Shown here: one piece after another, positions 33,350 to 43,100 of the stretch
Layout: each line of letters opens with the position of its first letter
How positions within the stretch are numbered: position 1 is the first letter of the stretch
NCBI GenBank assembly: GCA_905221605.1
Contig: CAJNDS010002209.1
Coordinates: 62,001 to 126,000, forward strand
Source of the DNA: Symbiodinium natans
Taxonomy: Eukaryota; Sar; Dinophyceae; Suessiales; Symbiodiniaceae
Length of the DNA stretch: 64,000 nt
Direction of reading: 5' to 3'
Program-made: the position numbers and the translations under genes
The notes under the pieces: model-generated
Database searches by the model: none
What the model saw: only the letters and a program-made list of their open reading frames with translations
What the model was told of the DNA's origin: nothing

Positions 33350-35985
33350 CGAGTGAGAGTGAGAGCAACAGCCAGAAAACAATGGGAAGAAGAAAGAGGA
33401 TAGAGTGAAACACAAAGAGAGACAGACAAGGCGGAGTGTTGGGGGCGTTTCTACAGGCTCGGATTCGGGGCCTCTCAAGCAAGAAAGCAACACAGAGAGT
33501 GAGAGGGGGAGATAAAGATCAAAAGAAAAAAACAAAGGCCTTGTCAGGATGTCAGGCATCCACATCGACGAGTTCCGGGATGCAGCGGGAATCCCGGACA
33601 GGGATTTGTTCAGAGTACAGGGATTTGCTTTTCTTGGGTCCCGAAAGGGGCCATGTGAGTCTCGGGCAGGGGCAGACGGGAACCCCGAACAGGGATTTGC
33701 CTTTTTTTGGGTCCCGAAAGGGAGCCATGTGAGTCCCGGGCAGGAGCAGACGGGAATCCCGGACAGGGATTTGCTTTTTTGGGGTTTCGAAAGGGGCCAT
33801 GTGAGTCCCGAGCAGGGGCAGACGGGAATCCCGAACAGGGATTTGTTCTTTAAGTGCCGAAAGGGGCCGAACTGCTGAAACCCTAACCCCACACCATTGT
33901 TGGGGTTCTGGGCATCGATTGGGTTTCCTGTTCATGCTTGGGGATAGTCTAAGCACAAGGGGGCGGGTTTAGTTCAGCTCGTCTTATTGTTTCAGGTTCA
34001 GGACCTGGGACTCTTGCAGCATGATCAAACCTGCAGGCAATCCCTGATTCCTGAGTTTGGTTCTGAAAACACCGGGCCCAAGACAAGCTGGGCCCCCGAA
34101 AGCTGTCCAAAAGCCAAATTTTCCTCTTGGCTGCACATGCGAGCCAAAACTGCATGGATATAGATTTTTCTTTCCTGTATAAAACACCATGCGGGCCCAA
34201 AACGGAACCCGGAATGCAGCCCATGGAACAACGTTGCATGGAGAAAGACGCCCTCACTTTTTTTTCTGACGACTTCAGTTCAGGGGAGATCCGAGCTTGC
34301 GTGTGTGGCGTCGTGCTTTGGAGCGTTATCATGGGGCAGCTGGTGGCTTTCTCAATTTGAAGCACTTTTTTTTCTTATCTTGGGAGCGGCCGGGACTGGA
34401 GTACCCGAAGGTACTGACGGGCAAGAAGGTCCGAGGTGAGAAAGTCCTCCTCCGAACCTTGCCAATCTTGCAGGAACAGTGGATAAGCTGGCATGCGTTC
34501 TGTCTGAGCCCACTGCTCGATGCCACCTCCGTCGGCACAAGGGTCGGCCCCTCCAGCAACCGGCGTGTCTTTGCAGCAGCCGTGGCAAGGGCGCCAGGGA
34601 ACAGCAAGCAGGAGCACGGTTGCAACCAGAGAAAATAAGAAGCCAACTAAGAAATTAATAGAAAAATCCAGGAATAAGAAACAAATATGAAAATGAACGA
34701 GAATAAAAATGAAGATTGAGATTGGAAATGCAACCATAAATCGCTGTTTAAAACCCGGGGAATGCATGGGCGATTGAAAGGTTGGGACACAATACCATTA
34801 TTAAGGCGCGTTCACGTGACTGACCCAAAAGACCTCCTAAAAGGACTTTTTCAATGTGCTAATATTAGAGATAAACGAGCATATCATTCATGGGGCTTGC
34901 GAACTCACAATAATGATATTGTATGACGAAGCGAATTGAATAAGAAAAAGGGCCTCTTTTAGTATTAGTAGTATGATTATTAGCCCGTTACTTCCCCTTA
35001 CAATCATAACCCCTTGTAATATATTTACAATACAAGGCCCTATGATTATTTGTTTAACAAGGGCCTTTTACTGGTGTCTTATTACCTTCACGCGTCACTT
35101 AAGCGAACTTGATTGTAGAATATTGTGAAGGAATGCATGATGTCAATTAAAAGGTTGCAATCTTCAATCTTTAATCTTTAACCTTGAATCTTCAAAGCTG
35201 GGACCGATTCAAACTTGAATCGGCCGATTCAGTTTTGAATCGGCCCTCAAACTGAAGATTGAAGATGGACGATTCCCAGGAACTGTAAGAGTAAGACTTT
35301 CTGTGAACCTTCAAACTTCAATCTTCAAAACTGGGGCCGAGAATCTTTGATCTTCAGTCTTCCGTTCCACGGCCGATTCAAAACTTAATCGGCCGATTCA
35401 ATTTTGAATCGGGTCGCGCGGCATCCCTCCATACAAAACATATCATCCAGATAAAAAAGTGTTTTCGACCGTGGCATATATGCACATATCTAAATATATA
35501 TATATATATAGATAGATAGATATTGAAACGTGTCCTATCACTATGTAGTATGGAAAAGGTATGTATGAAACGGTAGGTTTTAGGAGGGGGCTACTACTAT
35601 ATACATACATGTATATTTACATGTGTGTATACTTGTTTATTTGACAACAAACGTCAGGGTTCTGCCATTCAGCAATGGTGGAAATTCTGAAGCCTCCCTT
35701 CAACCCTACTTGGTGGTTCATGGGTACTTGCAACGAAAAAAAACATAGGTAACTCTCATTCTGAATCCCATTAAGGGTACCAAGAACCCGAGTCTAGGGT
35801 TAGAGTTTAGGCCCCCAGGGGTCCTAAACCCTAAACCCTAAACCCTAAACCCTAAACCCTAAACCCTAAACCCTAAACCCTAAACCCTAAACCCTAAACC
35901 GAAGCACCCAAGCAAACAGCCCTTGCTCCTGTACCAACTCCAAGAGGTGTTCGCACTCGGAGTGGCTGAAGAAGTTTGGCACGAC
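24303..35985 (-). CDS. Prolyl 4-hydroxylase-like 2OG-Fe(II) dioxygenase gene, 11 exons
   Basis: An oxygenase of the prolyl 4-hydroxylase (P4H) alpha-subunit family, which hydroxylates proline or a related residue using 2-oxoglutarate and Fe(II). Exons in sense order: 35914-35985, 31875-31925, 31243-31308, 29394-29461, 28442-28469, 27875-27928, 26815-26851, 26392-26440, 25788-25819, 25104-25166, 24303-24332; all junctions keep frame. Landmarks are VVPNFFSHSECEHLLELV (N-terminal P4H segment), the HxD iron motif in YFKEHHDGKF, VFVYLND, GDTFFPALGISFRPR, QGAAVLW, the distal iron His in ARLLHAG and the 2-oxoglutarate Lys in LGVKY. Donors are nine GC, one GA and one GT. The 5' end is unknown; a candidate upstream coding segment was not found. 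A possible terminal exon with a stop is at 23774-23829. No signal peptide can be judged without the first exon. The family is firm, the substrate unknown. Confidence 0.85.
24360..24457 (+). repeat. (TTTAGGG)n array next to a P4H exon
   Basis: About 14 perfect copies just upstream (sense) of the P4H exon 24303-24332. Confidence 0.95.
25104..25166 (-). CDS. P4H exon SLSEMMGAEDSAEDARLLHA
   Basis: Carries the distal iron-binding His. Acceptor ACCCAG|T lies immediately after the sense-strand CCCTAAA repeat. GT donor. Confidence 0.8.
25647..25724 (-). repeat. CCCTAAAA (8-bp) array
   Basis: About ten copies of the unit with one extra A. Confidence 0.9.
25788..25819 (-). CDS. P4H exon QGAAVLWRAP
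   Basis: A 32-bp exon that completes the 'RPRQG-x-A-x-LW' motif. Acceptor GGCAG|G. A GA donor keeps frame with the next exon. Confidence 0.75.
26097..26194. repeat. Dispersed family 3
   Basis: ACCCAAGCGTAACCTAGGAA start, the same core, ending CTCTGGGTCCTAG. Confidence 0.7.
26243..26340 (-). repeat. (CCCTAAA)n array
   Basis: About 14 copies on the donor side of the P4H exon 26392-26440. Confidence 0.95.
26392..26440 (-). CDS. P4H exon AGDTFFPALGISFRPR
   Basis: Matches the 'GGDT-x-FP-x-L-x-x-x-VRPR' strand pair. Acceptor CTCAG|A, GC donor. CCCTAAA lies to the left and degenerate TTAGGG to the right. Confidence 0.85.
26815..26851 (-). CDS. P4H exon VFVYLNDLDQCD
   Basis: 37 bp with the conserved YLND motif. 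Acceptor ACAAG|G, GC donor chosen to give QCDDAGDTFFPALG with the next exon. Confidence 0.9.
27875..27928 (-). CDS. P4H exon APGEYFKEHHDGKFRPLT
   Basis: 18 codons with the HxD iron-binding motif. Acceptor CCTCAG|G, GC donor (ACG|GC). CCCTAAA lies to the left and TTTAGGG to the right. Confidence 0.9.
28442..28469 (-). CDS. P4H micro-exon LERMNMVRY
   Basis: Only 28 bp. It supplies the strand just before APGEYFKEHHDG. Acceptor CGAG|G, GC donor (TAT|GC). It is kept because it joins both neighbours in frame and matches the family's 'LQVVRY' segment. Confidence 0.75.
29394..29461 (-). CDS. P4H exon AIVERLEHRLAALGGRPTE
   Basis: The helical segment before the VVRY motif. Acceptor CCTAG|G is produced by the sense-strand CCCTAAACCCTAG repeat itself. 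GC donor. Confidence 0.8.
30545..30655 (+). repeat. G-rich tract
   Basis: Nearly pure G with T and A, about 110 bp; low complexity in a P4H intron. Confidence 0.9.
31243..31308 (-). CDS. P4H exon DYDQGNLENTLAPTRTCLDL
   Basis: 22 codons in phase 0, ending with a GC donor. It contains the TRTC element seen where P4Hs have 'RTS-x-T'. The flanking repeats are not in the usual orientation. Confidence 0.6.
31875..31925 (-). CDS. P4H exon GSWIPSLVGSTDNRSEE
   Basis: 17 codons in phase 0. Acceptor GCCAG|G, GC donor. CCCTAAA-type repeats lie to the left and a TTTAGGG tract to the right. Confidence 0.65.
32915..33270 (+). repeat. Tandem duplication, unit about 172 bp
   Basis: Two diverged copies (32915-33088 and 33089-33257) plus the first bases of a third, marked by CCCGGCAAGCATCAAAACGC in both. 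Lies in the P4H intron 31926-35913. An ORF runs through it, but I do not regard it as a gene. Confidence 0.85.
33281..33368 (+). repeat. GA-rich microsatellite
   Basis: GAGAGT/GAGAGA repeats; a similar tract is at 56972-57030. Confidence 0.9.
33597..33872 (+). repeat. Tandem repeat, unit about 83 bp, 3-4 copies
   Basis: Repeated phrases GGGATTTG, CGAAAGGGGCCATGTGAGTC and GGGGCAGACGGGAA. Open in several frames on both strands, as expected of such a repeat. Confidence 0.85.
35203..35413. repeat. Two copies of a compound palindrome (CCGATTCAA.TTGAATCGG)
   Basis: 35203-35245 and 35371-35413 each contain two adjacent inverted repeats of the type GATTCAAACTTGAATC joined by CGGCCG. They are preceded in both cases by runs of TTCAATCTTTAATC-like sequence. 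Confidence 0.8.
35914..35985 (-). CDS. P4H exon VVPNFFSHSECEHLLELV
   Basis: 24 codons in phase 0. This is the N-terminal P4H segment (NFFS-x-x-EC-x-x-L). Acceptor TTGAG|G, GC donor. CCCTAAA lies to the left and TTTAGGG to the right. The opposite strand is also open, but only this reading matches a family. Confidence 0.8.
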
Positions 35986-36409
35986 CTCAAGGCTTAGGTT
36001 TAGGGTTTCGGGTTGAAGGGTTCTAGGGCTTAAGGGTTGAAGGGTTTTAAAGGTTCTAAGTTCTAGGGTTTAAGGGGTTAAGGGTTTTAGGGTTGAAGGA
36101 GTTTAGGGTTCCAGGGTTTAAGGGTTTAAGGGCTTAGGGTTTAAGGGCTTCAGGGTTCTAGGGCTTAGGGTTTAAGGGCTTTAGGGTTCAAGGGCTGAGG
36201 GTTTAGAGGGTGGGGTTTAGAGGTTGGTGGGTGGGAGGGAAGGCTTGAAGGTGCTCCCCCCAAGCCCCATACCCCCCTAAACAAACCCTAAACCCTAAAC
36301 CCTAAACCCTAAACCCTAAACCCTAAACCCTAAACCCTAAACCCTAAACCATCAACGAAACCGTAAACCTTTCCTTGGGCTCTTTACCTTACATAAGCCA
36401 TATTAGGGG

Positions 36410-36523
36410 AGCTTGGGGATGCTTGTACTTCTAAGTCGGGTTCTAGGTGCCCTAAAGAAGGTTCGAACCGTTGTGAGCCTACTTATAACCCTACTTACAA
36501 GTACCCTGATGAACCTCCAAGTA
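36410..36523. repeat. Foldback family 1, diverged left end
   Basis: The right end CTGATGAACCTCCAAGTA is well kept, and GTACTTCTAAG occurs near the left. Confidence 0.6.
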
Positions 36524-37559
36524 GCCCTAAACTCTAGACTCTAAACCCTAAACCCTAGGCCCTGAACCCGAAAACCTTGTCATAGGAGAATACCTACCAG
36601 GGCCCTAAACCCTAAACCCTAAACCCTAAACCCTAAACCCGTATTCCCACCCTTTTCAACTCTCGGGTTCCCTCTCTTACACTGTTTGGGGTTCCCCTTC
36701 GGAAACCCGAACCCCCCTGAGGGTTTAGGATGTCAAGTGTCGGGCAAGTTGCTGGGTTGACGAGTCTCGGGTTGAGAGTCCCTAAGGGCTTTATTTGGGG
36801 TTTAGGGTCTGGGGCTTAGGATTCAGGGGCTTGAGGGATTTTATGAGTTTGCGGGGCTTCAGGGTTCAGGGGCTTTAGGAGATTCAGCGCTTTCGAGGCC
36901 TTGCGGAGTTTTGGCTTTAGCTATTTTTTGGGGGGACAGAGGATGCAATATCCAGAAGCCCTGCAGCCCGAAGAGGTCTATCCTGATCTGATTCTAACCA
37001 TCGTTCTCCTGCTTGAAACCCAACTTAACTCAGAAGTACCCCAATGAACCTCCAAGTATTGTAAAGGCGTGTAACACCACCTACCTGGGGTTTAGGGTTT
37101 CGGGCCACAGGGCCGGCCACCACGACCTGCCGCACCACCGCACCACCCATCACCACCCATCACGACCCACCACCAACGAACCCTTGGCCGCTACTACCAC
37201 CACGCTGGCAACCTTTCGCAAAACTTCCCACATCCACCCTGATCACCAAACTTGGGGCAACCCTGCCTAAACCCTAAACCCTGAACCACTGCACTCTGCA
37301 CTGTATCCTACTTCTACGTCCCAATGAACCTCCAGGTACCAAGAGAACAGCCTGTCCCATTCCACCAGAGGTCGCGGCCACAATTCGGGGATCTTGACAC
37401 ACGACAAACGCTTTCAGCCTCAGCGACCAGAAGGGGTCTGGGATTTAGGGTTCAGGGTTTAGGGTTTTAGGGTTTAGGGTTTAGGGGTTTAGGATTTCGG
37501 ATTTAGGGTTGAGGGTTCCCAAACCTGAAGGACGGAATCCTGGGAATTTAGCACAAAGA

Positions 37560-37626
37560 TACTTGGAGGTTCATGGGTACCTATCAGCAGAACTTTAACC
37601 TTACAAGTACCCACGAACCTTCAAGC
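37560..37626. repeat. Foldback family 1, short copy
   Basis: A 67-bp near-palindrome: ACTTGGAGGTTCATGGGTAC ... GTACCCACGAACCTTCAAG with one extra base in the loop. Confidence 0.75.
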
Positions 37627-37698
37627 ACAAAAGGGCCCAGGCTCCTCGAAGCCTACACTATATACCTACCCTAACCCCAAAACCCGAAACACCAAACC

Positions 37699-37798
37699 TT
37701 GGGATGTTCCCCCTCATGTAACAGTCCATAATAGCGATTACAGTATCCCCCTAGCTTGATCCCTATTGAGGACTGCTAGCCTAAGGGGCAACATCTCA
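37699..37798. repeat. Foldback family 2
   Basis: TTGGGATGTTCCCCCTCATG at the left, GAGGACTGCTAGCCTAAGGG and CAACATCTCA at the right. Confidence 0.7.
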
Positions 37799-37835
37799 TC
37801 CTAAGCCCTACACCAAAAAACCCTAAACCCTAAAC

Positions 37836-37903
37836 CCTCTTTCGGGAGCGCCATCCGACTTCCGCCAAAACATCCTCACTCCGAGCCCCATTCGGGCCGA
37901 AGC
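37836..37903 (-). CDS. Exon-like segment, unidentified
   Basis: Acceptor CCCCAG|G. Reads FGPNGARSEDVLAEVGWRS, with CCCTAAA to the left. No family recognised. Confidence 0.3.
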
Positions 37904-38437
37904 CTGGGGGGTTGGGGGGTTATGGGGCTAGGGGTTCGGGCTTAGGAGGGTTTAGGGTTTGGGGTTTAGGGTTTCATGTTTAGGGTTTACACGAGTTTCC
38001 CTAAGATCCTGAACCCTTCCCAAAACTTGCAGAACGCTGTTCGAAGACACAGAAGCTCGCATCATCCATTCTAAGCCCAATCACGGCAACTTAAAGTCTT
38101 GGTAGCCCAGCAACTAGATTAAAATACTGGTGCCCTGATTTGGGGCTCGTTACGTCTCCCTACACGGGAACCTGGACCTAGAACCCCTCCCCCACCCAAA
38201 AAGGAAAAGGCCACCACGGGGCTACCAAGGAGGCCCTGAGACGAAACTGGCCCCAGCATGAAATGAGGCAACCCTGATGCGTTGCTATTTTTCCTAGGGG
38301 GCCTTACCCAAAAGGAGGATACGACCAGGGCCAGGTTTTAGGGCTTAGGGTTGCGGGTTTAGGGACCCTGAACCCCAAACCCTAAAACCCAAAACCCAAA
38401 ACCCTAAACCCCTAACCCTAAGCCCCTGTCCCAACAG

Positions 38438-38526
38438 AAATGCGTCAGTTGATTGAGGCGGGAGCTGTGCCGGCTGTCCCGGCTGCTCTCCAGTACTGCG
38501 CACCTGTCGCCACAAGTCGTCGTAGG
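38438..38526 (+). CDS. Exon-like segment resembling an armadillo repeat helix
   Basis: Acceptor GTCCCAACAG, donor GTAGCC. Reads MRQLIEAGAVPAVPAALQYC, similar to the 'LIEAGAVPALVALL' helix of armadillo repeats. Too short to be sure, and the other strand is also partly open. Confidence 0.35.
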
Positions 38527-39008
38527 GTAGCCCTAAACCCTAAACCCTAAACCCTAAACCCTAAACTCCAAACCCCAAACCCTAAACCCTAACAGCCCCT
38601 GAAAACCAGGGACACAACAACGGCATCCCCTGGGCTACTAGTAGCCAGATCGCGAGGTCCCTCTATGGGTTTAGGGTTTAGGGTTTAGGGTTTAGGGTTT
38701 AGGGGTAGCATTCAAACCTTTAAACCCTCGACCCTACAAGTCCTAAACCCTACGAACCCTAAACCAAAAACTCAAACTCTGCAAACCCTAACCCGAAACA
38801 GTGTATTTGGGTTTTAGGGTGTAAGGGTGTGGTGGTGTAGTGGTGTAAGGGTTAGCGTGTTGGGTTGTTGGGGGGGTTAACTAACAGGGTACAAAGATTT
38901 TTGCGCCGGGCTGAATCGTAGTTTTCCTCCTTTGCTTCTTTTGCTTGTGCGGCTTCTTATTTTGGAAAAGGTTCGGAACAACCCCCGGGAGACCAGTCTG
39001 CAACCAAG

Positions 39009-39100
39009 GATAAGGGTCTCCTCGGGTCCTTATTAGAAGGGAGTCCTACTATTTGGGGGGTCTACTTTTCGGGGTCCCCTATTTTCGTGAACCCCCATGT
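39009..39100. repeat. Dispersed family 4
   Basis: TCGGGTCCTTATTAGAAGGG and CCTATTTTCGTGAACCCCCA mark it. Confidence 0.6.
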
Positions 39101-39827
39101 CTGGGTGGGTGATTCATGTATCTCTACAACCCTCCAAAGCCCCTACAAATTCGCGGGTGAGCCGCCCCGGGCATGACCTCAACCCGAGGGGTTATTGGGG
39201 TGCAAGGAGGTGTAGGGCTGAAGCCTTGAAACCCGAAACACCAAACTGCGAAGAATCGCACTCCCAAGACCCTAGAGAACCCTGAAATCCTGAAAGCCGA
39301 GTTCTGACCCAGACCGCAAAACCTGCCCCGAATTTCGGAAAGCCCCATAAATCTTGGCAGGCGCAGCATGTCAAGTACCGGGGCAGCACTCAGTCTACGT
39401 CCAGGCCGGTACATCGCGAGACGGCCAAGACCTGCGGTTTAGGGTTTAGGGTTTAGGGATTAGGGTTTATAGGGTTTAGAGTTTTTGGGGTTTAGGGTTT
39501 AGGGTTTAGGGCAGGGTTTGAGGATTGGAGGTTCTTACTTCTTGGTTAGGAGTCTAGGGTTACCCATCTTTTTCGGGTTGGGCGTTGCGGTCAAACCGTA
39601 AACCCTAAATCTTACACCCAGGGAGCTATAGGGCTCTAGGAGTCTAGGCGGTAGAGGGTTTAGGGTTTAGGGTTTAGGGTTTAAGTGCTTAGGCCCCCTT
39701 GTCCCCTTGACTCCCCTTAGTCCCATAGTTCGGAACTGCTGAGGGTTCAGCTGACTCAACTTGGATCCAGCCCTTATAAACCCTAAACCCTAAAGGGACA
39801 GCTCAAGGAGGTGCCTGTTGCATTCGA

Positions 39828-39957
39828 CGTGTGTATATGGGTACTTAAAACCCCATTTGTAAGTCTACCTACTTATAACCTACTTAGAGGACCTCGGACT
39901 GACGGGGCTTAGAAGTACAGTTATAATTGGGTTATAAGTACCCTGAACCTTCAAGTA
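39828..39957. repeat. Foldback family 1, diverged
   Basis: GGGTACTTAAAACCCC near the left and TAAGTACCCTGAACCTTCAA at the right. Confidence 0.55.
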
Positions 39958-40123
39958 TAGAGATAGGGGACCCCAAAAAGGGCCCAGAATTTTAAAATCT
40001 CAGGCTAAGGGTGCACAAGCCCGGGTTTAGAGCTTAGGGTTTGGGGCTTAGGGCTTTGGTAAGAACCAGACCCTAAACCCTAAACCCTAAGCCCTAAACC
40101 CTAAACCCTAAACCCCCCCCCAC

Positions 40124-43100
40124 ATGCGCCTCAAGGAGCTCGGCGTGGATGCGGCCGTTCGTGGCGCAGATCGGCCGCGTGGTGAGCGCAAAAGGCGTCC
40201 CCAGGCAGTCGGTCACGGCGCCGCCCGCCTCGCCAGCCGAAGCCCCCAAAAAAAGGCTCTAGCCCCTAAAACCCAAAACCCAAAACCCTAAACCCTAAAC
40301 CCTAGACCCTGACCCAAAAAACCTCAATCCGAAGTCCGACCACGCACGGATAAAACCGGCAAGTCCTTGCCCCGATTTCCTGATCGCTCTTTAGGGTTTA
40401 GGGTTTAGGGTTTGGGGTTTGGGGTTTAGGGTTTAGGGTTTACGCTGCTGTTGCAAACAAAAAATGCAAACTAGGGTTTAGGGTTTAGGTTAAGGGTTTA
40501 GGGCTTAGGGTTCCTACCTTGACCCTAAACCCCCTTTACAGAGGAAGCTTACGCAGGTCTGGAGTTCGACTGGTTGGGCCGCCGAAGGAAGGTGCATTCT
40601 CGACCCTACTTTGGAGTAGACCCTGGAAAGTATATACCCGAAACCCGAAACTCTACACCCTAAACCCGAAACCCTAAACCCTAAAAACCCTAGACCCTAA
40701 ACATGTTCTTTGGTTGTAAGTAGCTATAGTAGGAACCCAGAACCAACAAAAACATTAAACGTCTAGTACTCCAATACCTACGTGTCCAGTACCTCTTAGG
40801 GTAACTAAAGGTTAACCTTTGGGATTCTCTAAGGGGAGTATATAAACCCGAGAGGGCACCTGCTTAGTTTAGGGTTTGGGGTTTGGGGTTTGGGGTTTGG
40901 GGTTTAGGGTTTAGGGTTTAGGGTTTAGGGTTTAGGGCTTGGGGTTTGGGGTTTGGGGTTGAGGGTGGTCTTAGGAGCTTGGGTCTTTTGAGTTTGAGGC
41001 TCTGAGTCTCTGAAGGGCTTAGGTCTTCTTGCTGCCCTGCGTGAAAGCACCAGGAGCCTCCTCGACCAGGAGCACTCCGGCAGCGGAATCCCAGCTATTC
41101 AAGTCGGCCTGGAAATGGTTCGGGTTTAGGGTTTAGGGTTTAGGGTTTAGGGTTTAGGGTTTAGGGTTTAGGGTTTAGGGTTTAGGGTTGAGGGTTGAGG
41201 GTTGAGGGTTTCGGGCTTAGGGTTTAGGGTTTAGGGTTTAGGGTTTAGGTTTAGGGTTTAGGGTTTAGGGTTTAGGGTTTAGGGTTTAGGGTTTCGGGTT
41301 TCGGGTTTAGGGTTCAGGGTTCAGGGTCCCTATGAAAAAAACCCGAAGCTTGGGATGTTCTCGCTTATACTAACAGTCGACTATAAGGGAGTCTAAGGGA
41401 GGATGTTGCCATACCCCTTAATTTAAAGGATAATATGAGGGAGTCTGAGGGAGGATTTTTACCATGCCTTTGAACCGTAGTTAACCCCTAAACCCTAAAC
41501 CCTAGACCCTAGACCCTAGACCCTAAACTCTAAACCCTAAACCCTAAACCCTAAACCCTGAACCCCAGCCAGGCAGGCCTCGAACCAGGCGTCGAGGCGG
41601 CCGCAAGCCAGCCATGCGAAGTTGATGGCAGCGGATCCCAGGATGCGAATAGTCCTCTTCCACTTGGAGGTTTAGGGTTTAGGGTTTAGGGTTTAGGGTT
41701 TTAGGGTTTTAGGGTTTTAGGGTTTTAGGGTTTCCCTGTAGGTTGGCCAGGAATCTACGTATTGACAAGGGGTGCTTGAAGGGGTTCATAAGGGGAGCTT
41801 AACCCCCTTAAAGGGGAACAAGTGTACGCATTTTTCTTAGGAGTTGATGGCAGGAGTTCGGGGTTTCGAGGTTTACGGTTCCTTGTGTGTTTTGTAGAGT
41901 TCGGTTACAGAGATCAGGGTTCAGGGTCAGCCCAAACTTCACCATAAGCTTCGAAATGGTCAGCTCGTTTCCTTGCACACGGCTGCAGGGTGGTAGGGAT
42001 GATAGCCATTGAGCAGCTATTGGCATGTTTGTTTGCTGGAAACGGCCTCACCTTCACCACTTCATCTGGACTCCTGTTCTAGACTCAGGATTGCACACGC
42101 CATGAAACATACTTGGAGGTTCAGGGTACTTCTAACCCCAATTATAACCTTACTTATAAATCTCCCAAGTCCTCTAAGAAGGTTATAAGTAGAGTTATAA
42201 CTGGGGTTAGAAGTACCCATGAACCTCCAAGTAGAGTCGGCATAGCCATACAAACGCTCACGTCCATTGGACTGACTTTTGATTGGATTGGGGTTGGAGG
42301 CTCAGGAACTTTGGGGGGTTCAGTGACCGTGGAACAGTTGACTGTGGGTTTAGGTTTTAGGGATTAGGGAGGTTGCTTGAAAAGCTTTCACATCTCAACA
42401 GTCTCCCATGTGAGAGGACTCTGCCACTGCAAGTGACCCCCAATCTCAAAGCCTGAGATATTAAACACTTTAGGGTTTAGGGTTTAGGGTTTAGGGTTTA
42501 GAGTTTAGGATTTAGGGTACACATGGGTTGAGCCCTTCGGCCCTAAATGCCCTACCCCCTTCGTTGAAGCAGCGTCCTGGTCTTCGGAGGCGCCAGTAAG
42601 GTCATTGCACGAAAGCCTCACGAGTCTGCGAAAGCTGCTATAAGAAGGGTGTAGGGTTTAGGGTTTCGAGTTTTGGGTTTAGGGTTTAGCGTTTAGGGCT
42701 CAGGGCTTAGGATTTAGGGAGCTTCTGAACCCTACTTGAAGGTTCACGGGTGCTGGTAAGAAGGGGTTATAGGTACCCTAAATAAACTTGGAGCCATGGT
42801 TGCCCTACTGATAACCCTACTGAAACGTACCCGAAAGAACCTCCAAGACAACTTTGTTCTTTTCTTTTCTGTCACGGTTTAGGGTTTAGGGTTTAGGGTT
42901 TAGGGTTTAGGGTTTAGGGTTTAGGGTTTAGGGTTTAGGGTTTAGGGTTTAGGGTTTAGGGTTTAGGGTTTAGTGTTTAGGGTTTAGGGTTTAGGGTTGG
43001 TGTCTTGTCCCGGCAGCCTAAGTGCAAATGGAGGTTTCGGGCTTTGGTGATTTACACTTGTAGGATGGAGGTTAGGGTTTAGGGTTTAGGGTTTAGGGTT

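Larger units (their letters stand above)
31926..35913 (-). other. P4H intron (about 4 kb)
   Basis: The region 32.4-35.7 kb is nearly free of TTTAGGG repeats and more AT-rich than the rest. It holds the tandem repeats, the palindromes and an AT-rich stretch (34640-35150), but nothing I can call a gene. Confidence 0.6.
35986..40123. other. Space between the P4H-like and IMPase exons
   Basis: Telomere-type tracts, foldback copies and weak exon candidates. The 3' end of the IMPase gene and the 5' end of the P4H-like gene must lie in or beyond here but were not recognised. Confidence 0.5.

Noticed and set aside
32775-33892. ORFs of 171 and 265 codons around 33 kb
   Set aside because: They run through tandem repeats and a GA microsatellite and are open on both strands; repetitive peptide without a family.
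40320-40395. Island between the last two IMPase exons (reads GKDLPVLSVRGRTS)
   Set aside because: Flanked like an exon, but the neighbouring exons already join perfectly at VEE|AGGAVTD without it.
42580-42625. Candidate missing IMPase exon (RLVRLSCNDLTGASEDQ)
   Set aside because: It has an acceptor and sits in the right intron, but no GC/GA/GT donor gives the phase needed to join the next exon.
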